Part shown: one piece after another, positions 36,701 through 48,400 of the stretch
How positions within the stretch are numbered: the first letter of the stretch is position 1
Layout of the letters: each line of letters opens with the position of its first letter
From: Brienomyrus brachyistius
Taxonomy: Eukaryota > Chordata > Actinopteri > Osteoglossiformes > Mormyridae
Direction: 5' to 3'
Length of the DNA: 64,000 nt
NCBI RefSeq assembly: GCF_023856365.1
Contig: NC_064555.1
Coordinates: 19,788,254-19,852,253, forward strand
Made by a program: the position numbers and the translations under genes
Notes under the pieces: generated by a model
The model's database searches: none
Seen by the model: the letters and a program-made list of their open reading frames with translations, nothing else
Told to the model about the DNA's origin: nothing

Positions 36701-39700
36701 ACAGGTTGGGACAGGATAGTGAGCAGATGTGTGTGACCCTGGGACTGGAAAGTGAATGTCAGGCACCTGGTATGGACAGGATCAGCACGAGCTGTAAATT
36801 AAGAAAATATACACAAAAAAACAGGAAATAAAATTGTTTGTTCTGGAGGAGAAGAATTTGAAAACGAAAATAGACCGAAACTCCAGAGCTTCTGACAGCT
36901 TCCATCCATCTTCCACGCTTGTTTAGTAGAAGGTATCGGGCTGCTGGCTTCCATTACATGTTCTTTGCATCCACTGACACTTCTTTGCATTGTAATGACA
37001 GGTCAATATCCTTCTTCCCATTTCTCATGCTCATGATCGTTCTGCAGCGTTGCACTCGCAGGCACTTTTGCTCCACTGTGGATGTGCTCTTTCTGCCAGT
37101 CACAGAGACACTTGTCTTTCGCGGTGTGGGATCACAGGAAACCCCATCTGCCACCATCTCTCTGTTGTCACATTGACAGCGGTGCTCTGTCCAGTGCTTT
37201 GTTCTGCATGTGACTCCCTCCTTGTGTCGCAGATAAGCACGGTGCCCAGCTCACGGTTCTGTACATGTCCTGCATTGTCGAGCTGTGAAGAGACCCAGCA
37301 AGATGGCGCTCAGCGCGGCACTCTTCCAATGATCTCAGCCCTTCAGACAAGACTGAACTGTCACCCATCCTCCTTCGATGCTTCAATACTCAGCTTGAAA
37401 CACCTAGAAAACAACTGCTCAGCTTATTCAAAATTTCATATGTGTGTTTTCGGTTAGTTCGGCTGTGAACGAACCCCACAAGCTGCTCACCTTGCTATGG
37501 TCTCCCTCTTCATTCCTTTCTCAGCTATACATTTTAATGTGTTTTTCTCAAACTTCAGTCAAGCATAAGCCTCATCCGGCAGACAGGAGGACAAAATAGA
37601 TAATGCACCAGATAAGGACCAAACCCATTGTTTGTGTTTGATGGAATGTCATCACGGCTCCCCCCCCAGCGACATGTGACAGCCCCCCCCCCGGGTGAAT
37701 AGACGTATGCAATCAGATGGGAATGTTTAAGCAGCCTCTCTTGTAGTTGATGGTCGGAGCGCAGCTCTATCCTAGAGCAGCAGCCTGGTGGGTCCCTGTT
37801 AGCCACGGTGTTCATGGCACTCCCCTTGGTGGAACTGAACAGCCAGACCAGTGGGGTGGGGGTGGGGGGTTAGGGTTAGAGTATGAGAGGGATGTCAGGG
37901 AAATGACTCGTCTGAAATTGGCAGGGCAGCTGCAGACGCAGACAAAGAAGGAGGACAATTGGTTTGAACTGCTGGACCGTGCCCCCATAAAGACCACCCC
38001 GCCCCCTCCAGGTATGCCCCCCTCAAATAAGGAGAACGTCACTAACATCTTGAGCTGTCTGGCATGCTCACCTGCTCAGTGTGTCCGACTTTATTGCCAG
38101 TGGCTTCATCAGCGAGCTGTGGCCCTTTATAGGCCTTCGCGCCTCCTGAAGTCATGTGTCCGGTTAGGGTGCTTTGGTAACTTGTGGTCACTCTCTGTTT
38201 TCATCAGTGGGGCCTCTTGGTGTCCAGCCAGGGGGCTGCTCCTCTGCCCAGGTAAGGCTAAGGAGAGTGGAACGCCACCCATACAAACGGGTTGGCTGGG
38301 TGATGGGCGACCCTGAAGCAGTACCCACATTAGACCCTGCATTCCGGCTGGAGGAGTCCGCACAGGAACTGCAGGATCAGGTGGAGGTGCCGAGGATGAC
38401 ACAGTCAGTCGGTGACTGGATGCTTAAGTTGCCAAACCTCAGAGAATCAGAAGACTGGTTTATTTTGCTGGACTGCATCCTCCAAAGTCCAGGTAGATTG
38501 CTAACCACCATGTCGTGCAAAGCTTTGCTAATGGCTAACAAGGCAGTAGTGACCCACTAAGTCCCATTTGCAGTAGCAACTATAAGCGCTGTTTTGAGCA
38601 GTGTGAGACTCCATACCATGTTGGGCAGCGGATTGCTAGCCGCTGTGATGAGCAGCGATCCGGTAAACATCATGCTGAGCGGCGTGTTGGTAACGACACT
38701 ATAAAGGAGCAGATGCTAAATGCTATGTTGAGCAGTGATCCGTTAACCATCATGTTGGTTAGCCCGTCCCTCTCTGGCATTTGGAACCATGGTCCACGAT
38801 GTGGACCAACAGACACTGAGTACTGCGATGACCAGCACGACGTTGATGGCTAAACGGAGTAGCTCTCTGCTAACCGCCACGCACAGCGGCAGCCTGATAA
38901 CCATTTTGTGAAGCAGCATGATGCTAACTGCTAAAACCATCTGCAGCCTCCCAGCTTGACCACAATGCTCTTTGAGCTCCTTGAAAAATCAAAGACAAAC
39001 TTCTTCCTGCAGCAGGGAAAAATGGCCTGTTTTGAAATACCGCCCTGGCTACAGCAGCTTGTGGTGCGGGGGTGGGTCGCTTTGGGGCTGTGACTCACAT
39101 GGGGACCTTCACCTGATTCTGTGCATCCTATAGCTCAAAGAGGTCCTGTGAGTAGGACACTTCCACCTCTACGTCCCTGCTCTCTGCAGCTCTGTGGCAA
39201 GATGATTCATTTACACTGTTGGAACCTCCCCTGATGGGGAGGCCCCTTGCGTCCATTTGTAGAATTACATTGTAATATCAAACATCATATATCATACTAC
39301 ATGTGCTGTGTAGCTTCTCATCCCTGACCCCTGGGCCTTGATCTCTGACCTACAGCAGTGGTGAAGACTCCAGATCGGAATAGCCGTCCTGTCAGCGCCC
39401 CCATCATGTCTCCAGTGTCGCCAGTCTCCCTTGGGGAGAAAGCCGCATCGCCATCAACCCCACGTGCTGATCACTGGGTAGCTCCTACCCCCAGCCGTCG
39501 CCCCAACCGCCTGGAGGACAGAAGGGCAGAGATCAGGAAGGGATACCACACGGCAGAGTCCCCCAGACCAGAGCTGCTACGAGAGGCGAAGGTACCACAG
39601 TGCAAACAAGTAAACCCAAACCAACACTCATTATACAGTGGGACCCCCAAATCCGCGGTTTCAGATATCTGTGGTTTACCACAGTGCGAAAAACGCGTGC

Positions 39701-42700
39701 CAAGCACGTGCAGGCTGTAAGCCAGTGAGTACCCACATTAGGATAGATACATTTTAACAAATAGAATTTTCTCGTTACAGGGTTATGTACAAGCACATGA
39801 TACATTCATTGTAAAATGTGTAACAATAGTCTATGGTTTTTCATTGCTCCTTTGTCCGTTGAGAAGTATAGAAAGCATGATTTTCATTGCTCCATTATCC
39901 CTTGATACATGATATTTTTTCATTCCTCTATCGTCCCTTCAGAATTAGGTTAAAATATCAGAATTCCTTCCTTCCTAGAGAGAGTACAGTACTGTACAGT
40001 GCTGTATAATAATTTATAATGTACTGTATTACTGAATTTACGGTTGGTAATGTCCTACTGCGTAATTTATTAGTTGAAGATTATCGTATATATATGCACA
40101 TGATAATCACATTATATGTGGGGTTTGCGGATGGTTCGCTGTTATCTGCGATAGGTCTTACAACTTATGACCCGCAGGTAAGGGGCAGCACTGTACACCA
40201 CAACACAAAACCAAGCACCAGCTATACAGCAGGAAACAGAAGCCAGTTAGGATGTCACTGTGGTGCCCATCAGTGGCCCATACAGTAGCTGATGTGCTTA
40301 TGTGTGTGCAGGCACTAGCAACATCACGACGGGAGAGGAGAGAGATCTCCAAGACCGCAGCTTCCATGGGGGAGACACCGGCCCAGGTGTGTGCTGCTCG
40401 GCTCAGGGACAGGGCGTGTGGGGATGTAAAGCATTTAGCACACCTGGAAGTGACCAGAGGCATTCTCACAGCACTTAATTCATTAGCTACGGGATTCAGC
40501 GGGAGCCATCTTGACAAATAGCGTGTTGTTAGAGATGGAATAATCTTCCTGTTAGTGTAATGCAAGCTAAAACCCTGGGTTCCTTTAACCCTCTGGGGTC
40601 TAGGGGTAGGGAACGCATGCTCACTGACTGGGGCATGGTCACACATTTCTTTCAATATCATAAACTTAATTCATGTCAAATTATTTCTTATATATTTGTT
40701 TTGGCATTAAACTCATCTTAATCGTAGTTTACTTTGTAAATGTTAGATTTATGTTAAGTTTGTAATTTGACAAACAAAGTATAGACATTGCAAAATGCAG
40801 TTTGGAGCACTTACAGAAACCTTGCGACTATTTAGAATGCGAATCGCGATCTTTGGGTGAGGGCGGCACTACACGCCCCCGATGCAGGTAAAACAAAGAA
40901 AGGTGACATGGTTTAATTTTTTGCCGATTTAACCTAATTTTAAAAACTTTAATACTTCTGACAATGGAGGTTTTGAGAAGAAGACAGATTCCGGATTTAG
41001 TCAGCGATATTTTTCATGATTATACATAAAGATTTCAGCGAGATATAAACTGAAATAGAAGCCGAAAAATACGCCGCATCGTCGACGATGCACTCAAACC
41101 CAGAGGGTCAAATCAGAGCTAGATAAGATTCAAAAAACTCTGAGCTGTTAAAGTTCTCCCCAAACGAGCTCGATGGGCCGAATGGCCTCCTCTCGTTTGT
41201 AAATTTCTTTCATAAGGTCACACATGCGTTTTAAATGCCACCTGCGAGAAGCTAAAACCAAGGTCCGTGCTTGTAATGCGATCCGGGGCCTGCTGGGTGG
41301 TTGAGCTCTTACCGGCTTTTCTCTCTCCCCTTTCTGTGGGTGCAGCAGCTGCCAAGGCCTGAGACTGAACCGGTGCGCATGAGAAAGGTCAGATCACACT
41401 CTTCGAGGGCGCTCGTCTTCATCCTCACGCTGGGATTGCTGAACGTGGTTCAGTGGAGTCTTTTGGGAGCAGTTTTTACCAAAAACAAACCTGTGCTTTA
41501 GGAGTAGCTGCTTATTTGCCGTTAGTTTGTCCTGCATTCATTTTCGATGTCTCCTCCCTGAACAGCTTTTGTGTATCACAGGCCTGTGAGTCACTTGGTC
41601 AGCCAAAGGCTGGCTGATCCATATTTCATGTCAATAAATCCAGCTCATATCTTCGCAGCAGCCAAGCGGGCCGCTGCTTTCTGGTTTTTGAAGATGTAAC
41701 GAGTGCATTAAGTGTGCGATTTCTGCATCTACCAATTCTGTTTTTCTTAGTTTTTTAAACCAATCATTTAAAACTCAAATGATTCAAAGGCTAAATTTGA
41801 TGGGTATTTTACTTAATGCAGTCAGTATCCCCAAGACCCTGTACTGGGTAAGTGAATGCAGGATAGATGGATGAATAGCCATTTGGATTCTAAATCTGTC
41901 TGATATGCAACTTCCTGGTTGATGTTAATTGACTGATTTCCACAAGGCAATAAGACGTATCATCACATTTTGTGCCTGCTTTGCCTTCCCTGACACATCC
42001 TGAGTTTGCCTGCTGTATCGCCTCTCATCGTCCACCTGGACGGGCGCCTGACCAATACACCGCTTACCTCTTCTCTCTGGGATCCCAGTCATTTTACCCC
42101 TTGATCATGCTGCTTGTGCCGTCTACAGACGTGTGGTTTCTCCAGTCGTACATTCATAATGTTACAGTGCCACACGATGGCCATAAAAGCGTTTAGATGA
42201 TAGACTGAAAAGACCAACTGTTGCCTTCTTTTTGTTTTTCACAGAAAAGAGCTAAGAAAATAGAGGGTGAAACTATTTATATCCGCCATAGCAATTTAAT
42301 GTTGGAGGTTTGTATACACTCTGTGTCTGCTGTCGTGCTGCATGCTCTGTGTGTTTGCGATGACTGACTGCTGCCTTGTTCCATCTGACAGCTCCTCCAT
42401 CTTTAGTAGCTAACATAACCCCTGATTCCCGGTGCCTGCTTATTTTCATACCTCTTAGCCTTGTGTTTCTTCAGTCTCTGTGTCCTAGATCCTTGTGCTT
42501 GTTGCCTACTGCACACCGTGATATGGTGTTCATGACCCCTGAGTCTCAGAACACTCTCCTGATCTTAATATCCCTCTATGGGTTTCGCGGTGTGTCGCTC
42601 GTACTTCCTTGCCATGCAGGCCCCTGTCCGTCTTCTGTCTGGTTGACTTCTGTTTTTGTCTGACTGACTGTCCACTCTGTGTCATTCTGTCCTGTTTGGC

Positions 42701-45375
42701 TAATCTGGTCCTGCTGCCCATATGTGGATAAAAGCTTGTGTCTGAGATCTGCAAAATTCATTTGGGTAGACTGAATTGGACACGTCTTTCTTTTCCATCA
42801 CTCCTATATCATCGGAAATTCGGAGGAATGGGCACGGCTTATAACCCCTGGCCTCTAAGCCAACGATTGAGCTGCGGTGTTCAAACTCAACCTCTCTTTC
42901 TCGCCTTCTGACCCTTCGCTCTGTCTGCCATCCTTGGCCCCTCCCCCCACCCCCTAGGATGTGGACAAGACGCAGGGCGAGCTGATGAGACACCATGCCA
43001 GCATCAGCGAGCTGAAGCGCAGCTTCATGGAGGCCATGCCTGAGCAGCGGCCCAGCGAGTGGGACAAGCGCCTGTCCAGTCAGTCGCCCTTCCGTTCCAT
43101 CACCATCAACGGGCAGCTGCAGCCGAGTGCCAATGGGGTGAGAATGCCTGCCTCTTGGGGGCGCTCTAACACTTCCATCTACCCCAGCAGATGGAAGGGG
43201 CTTGCTCTTGTGTAGCACCTGGCTCTCCCGCTGCATACCTGCTGCTCCTCACACCTGTCACTGGCTGTGGTTTTGATACCCACAATTTTGGGTTTGATTT
43301 TACAGAGCTTTCTTTATGGCCGATGTTCACATGGCTGTGATTAGTGAAGTCGAAATAGCAGCTCTTTAAATGGACAAGGTTAGTGTTAAAGGGAATAAGA
43401 GTTTAGGTTTATGGGACACTGGAAGACCTTCTGGAACAGGTGGGACCTGTTCAAGCTGGACGGGTTGCATCTGAACCAGAGGGGAACCAGTGTATTGGGG
43501 AGGCGTATGTGTAGAGTAGTTGAAGAATATTTAAACTAGGGGCTGGGGGAGCAGGGAGGTTAGTTCCAGGGGAAAATGGTAGATTACTGGATTCAGATGA
43601 CATTCTGAGGGATAGCCAACATGGATTTAGGAGAGATACTGTAGATCCTGTTTAAGTAATTTAATTGAGTTTTTGAGGATGCTGCAAGAAAAATTGATCA
43701 CAAAAAGGCCTACAATGTGATCTACTTAGATTTCCAGAAGGCCTTTGATGTTGTCCCCCACAAACGGCTCTTGCTTAAGCTCAAAGCTGCAGGGATTTTA
43801 GGAACTGTAGCGGCTTGGATCGAAAACTGGTTATCAGACAGGAAGCAGTGAGTAGTTATTAGAGGCACAATGTCACAGTGGGCCTGCGTTTATAGTGGGG
43901 TACCGCAGGGTTCAATTTTAGGACCAGTATTGTTCCTAATTTACATTAATGATGTTGACACCAGTACAAACAGTAAATTGGTTAAATTTGCAGACGACAC
44001 TAAGGTGGATGGTGTAGCAGATACTGATCTAGCAGCACAGAGGCTACAACAGGATATTGATTTAATTAGCGACTGGGCTGATACCTGGCAGATGAAATTT
44101 AACATAGATAAATGTAAGGAAATCCATGCAGGGAGCAGAAATATAAAGTACAGATATTTTATGGGTTCCACTGAAATAAAGGTAGCTGATTATGAGAAAG
44201 ACCTCGGTGTGTATGTTGATGCTTCCATGTCCCACTATCGCCATTGTGGGGAAGCAATAAAAAAGGCCAATAGGATGTTGGGTTACATCTCTAGGTGTGT
44301 GAAGTTTAAATCAAGGGAGGTGATGCTACGACTATATAATTCCTTGGTAAGACCCCACCTAGAATACTGTGTGCAGGTTTGGTCATCATACCTTAAGAAG
44401 GACATTGCTGCTTTGGAAAAGGTGCAACGTAGGGCTACGAGAATGATTCCTGGTCTTAGAGGAATGTCTTACGAGGAGAGATTAGCTGAGCTGAATCTGT
44501 TTAACCTCAAGCAAAGGAGACTAAGGGGGGACATGATCCAGATGTATAAGATTCTTACAGGTTGGGATGCTGTTCAGCCAATTGGCTATTTCAATATTAG
44601 TTTAAATGCAAGAGCAAAGGGAAATTAGCGAGAACATTTTAGGAGAACATTTTAAAATGAATTTGAGGAAGCACTTCTTTACACAGTATGTAGTTAGAGT
44701 TTGGAATAGTCTTCCTGCTAGTGTAGTGCAAGCTAAAACCCTGGGATCCTTTAAACCAGAGCTAGATAAGATTTTAACAAGTTATTAGTTAAGTTCTCCC
44801 CAAACAAGCTTGACGGGCCAAATGGCCTCCTCTCGTTTGTAATTTTCTTATGTTCTTATTTGATTTTTTATTTGCATATGGTGTGTTTTTTAGTATTTCT
44901 ACCCAGGTGCCGTCAGGGTCATGGAGACAGCATTTTGTTTGACTGCCTTGGATATAAATCAACACAAAGCTGTTTTTCCATGGGGTTGGAGTGCAAACAG
45001 ACATGCAGCGTTTTAGCCGTGCGAGTTTAAATGTAAACAGACACGCACCATTAAATCTCAGTGGTGTTCCGGTCACTCCTACCTGGAAGTTCCTCTCTCC
45101 GGTATGTCAGCAGCTGGTGTCCCTCGCTTGTCTAATCCCAGAAAATGAGAAACTTGAGCCCTGTGGGGAGTTTATTGGCAGGAACTTTATCTGCCCACGG
45201 TCGGCTAACCTTAATGTAGAAATTGGGACATCTGGTCCACTTGCATTTGCTAATCTAGACAGCGTTCATTATATTAATCGGTAACCATTTCTCAGTAATA
45301 AGGCTGATAATTATGGAGGGAATGTTGGAACATGTTGGTTTATTTATTCGTTTATAGCAGTTGCCCAGGGAAGGA

Positions 45376-45416
<41 letters not shown>

Positions 45417-48400
45417 CACCCGCACACAGGTGTGTGTCCAGGTGTAAAGCTTCTCTGTGTGTGTGCAGGTGCAGACCTCCAGCCTCCTGCCGGCTGACAC
45501 AGCAGTGGCAGGTGTAGCTGTCGCACAGGTAAAGCCTGTTTGCCGTTGAGCAGAGCCGCTCCTTTCTTTGTGGTAAAGAAAGCGAGTGATGAAGACAGGC
45601 GCTCGGCTCTACCCCCCCCCCCCCCCCCCCAAGCCACACGCACTGCCCACCCTGCCTCCGCGTTTGGCTGCTTTGAGTAGATGGCATGGCTGCTTTGACC
45701 TCACACAGAGCTGCATGGCAGTAATAGGCGTCTGACTTCTGTTGGTGAAGAGAGAAGGAAAAGAGAGAGAGAAAAAGGACAGATACGGAAGAATGGAGTG
45801 ATCAAAGGCCAGGAAGGGGCTGCCCCAGTCAGAGCTCCACAGCACCCTCTCTCTCTCCTTCTCCCACTTTCTCTCTCTCCACGAATATCTGTCTCGTCTT
45901 TTCTCTCCTTATCTCTATGTCTCTACCTCACTTTCTATCTCTTTCCCTCTCTTCCCCCTGCACCCCGGCCCCAAACAGGGGGTGTGCAAAGACTCTCAAA
46001 CAGATATACACAGTGTGAGCGCTCCCCCGTGAAGCTGGCACGGCAGTGGGCAGGTGGCCAGGGGCTGGGTATTAAGTGCCTGGGTGGTTGTAAGGGTCAC
46101 ACTACCTCAGGTTTCATGTTCTCTCCCTCCGTTGCTTGGCCACACCGCTAGCCTGATCGATTCGGACACATGGAGCCCGTGACCCCAAAACCCCTTGACC
46201 CGGAGCTTATTCAGTGTGCCGTGATAAGTGCCACAGCTCTGCATGGCGAAGCACGGAGCCGGAACGTTCCAGAGTGGAGTTCTGTGAAAGCCGTGAACTA
46301 GACGCTGCTCCAGCTCGTCCCCTGGCTAAGGAGCCTCGCCACCCTCGCTCTCGTTTGCTGGACGTGCTCGAGCACAGGGCCAGACTCCCAGGCCAGGCGC
46401 AGAGCTGTCCGCTCTGGCACGGGCGCCCAGTGATTCCGCCAGTCCAAACAGGTGGGTTTTTACGGTGTCTCTCCTGTCTCCCAAGGAGTTTTGCCAAAGA
46501 TCTCCACTGCTGCTCCACCTCGCAGACCAAACCAGCCACGTGGAAGGATCCAGTCCCCAAAAAACACCATCCAAAACATGGCACTCATCCCTAGCCGAAA
46601 ATAAAATGAACTATTATGCTGCGTCAACCCCATAAAAATTCCAGAGCCCTGTGCTGCCTCAGAGAGCTTGCAGCCTGGCGGAACCACTGTGTGCACGACT
46701 GGGTCAGTCCAGGTTGGACCATCCTAAGCACGGATGTGTTTTTCAGCACACTAACCACTTGGACACGGCCCATTACAGAGCTGCTGGTTACCGTGGTTAT
46801 AAGACGCACTCGTCCAACATCCAATCGGTGAACTGGAAGACGTCACCTGGCAACTGGCTGTCTATGATGATTTCAAGACTATTAACTGCTTAATTTCCAC
46901 AACTATTAGTGAACTGAAGGATAGCGATGCTCAAGCAGTAGGAATGAGCTTGAAGTTTGAACCTCAAGGGATGGAGAGAAAAGTTGATTTAAAGTGCGCT
47001 AAGCCTTCTACCGGCCAGTAGTAAGACCATACCTCATTCTTTGCACACCCCGCTCCCCCAGATTACCCCAAACCGCCTGCTGCCCTCCTGCTCCTCACGC
47101 CTCTCTGTGTCTATTGATCTGCTACTGGACGCAGCCCGTTGGGCAGACTCCTCTAGTACGGGGCGCCAAGCAGAGACCTCTGCAGGGGATCTCACCAGTC
47201 AGACGGGAGAGCGCCCAGGACGATGATGAGGAAGAGGAGGCAGAAGAAGAAGAGACGCACTCTTCAAAAGTGGCAGTGGCCATTCTGGATGACGGCAAGC
47301 AGACGGCCAAGGCCTGCCAGTACCCCCGTCATGCTGCAGCGGCCGCGGGTCTCCTTCCTGCTGTCTTGCCTGCTGCTGATGACCGTCACTCTTTGGTGGC
47401 TGGTCTTTATCTGAAGAAGTTCTGCTCCTTCAGTAGACATCCTCTCCATACCTCTCAACATGGTTGTCAGCTTTCCCAGGCCTTCCATGGAAAAGGTTTC
47501 TCTGGAGGAGAATATGGTACTGTGAGAGACAATGTGATGATGTTGCACACGCACTCAGACCTGATCTCATTTACGTGCGTAGTCTACATGTAACCTTTGG
47601 GGGAATTCAAAGCAACTTTTGCACTCAGAACCAGGAAGCTATGCAATTAATGGCTCTGTCAATGGCTAATGTTTTGTTGCAGTTTTCTGGTTTAGAATCA
47701 TAACTTGCAAGTGAACTGGTTTGACTATGTCATAATAGTACAGGCCTTGTCATGAGTAACTATTCCTCTACTCGCAATATCCATGATGCCTTTTGCTTGC
47801 CATTCATTTGCAGTAGACCCTGTGCAAACTTTGGTTCATTATGGCTCTTTTCTGGAATATTCTGCCTTGGCTCTGAGAAGCAACTGTAGGGAAGCCTTAC
47901 TTACGATTACTAACACTATGTAAGCTGCAAGCGGAATGTCTGTCACACTCAGGACATGCTGGTTCCTCTTAACATGAGCCTGAGACGGCTTGGCATGGAC
48001 ATGAATTCCACATGCGTGTCACACAAAGCTTGCTTGGTGCTCTTTCTTTCTGTGGGACCAATGCCCGCTGGTGTAGGTCTTTATAAAGAAGAGGATTGTC
48101 TTAACCTGTCCCCTCATTTGGACGTTAAAGCACCGCTTGTTTTTACCCTATTATTGACTGTAAGGGAATGCAAAGAAAGGAGAAGTAACTAATAAATGTT
48201 ACTGTAAAATATATTTTATGGTACAAGTTGGTCTTTCTTATGGCTGTAATGAAATTCGGTCAGTTGAGCTCATCCTGATGCCTCGTAGCTGCATGGTCGG
48301 ACATGACGAGGAGGATGCTGTTCTTTACACCGTCTCTGTTTCGCCTCTTTACTGGGCTGAAGCTTTACAAACTGGATGTAGTTCACTGTAATCACTACAG

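Noticed and set aside
46207..46584. Minus-strand 125-codon ORF in the large epb41 intron
   Set aside because: It is antisense to the longer coding-like plus-strand frame, has no recognised similarity, and the locus shows no splice or start context on that strand.
47223..47414. Basic 63-codon ORF as a stand-alone small membrane protein
   Set aside because: The basic N-terminal half is a frame shadow of the acidic stretch; only the hydrophobic end looks coding, so it is treated as part of the frameshifted island.
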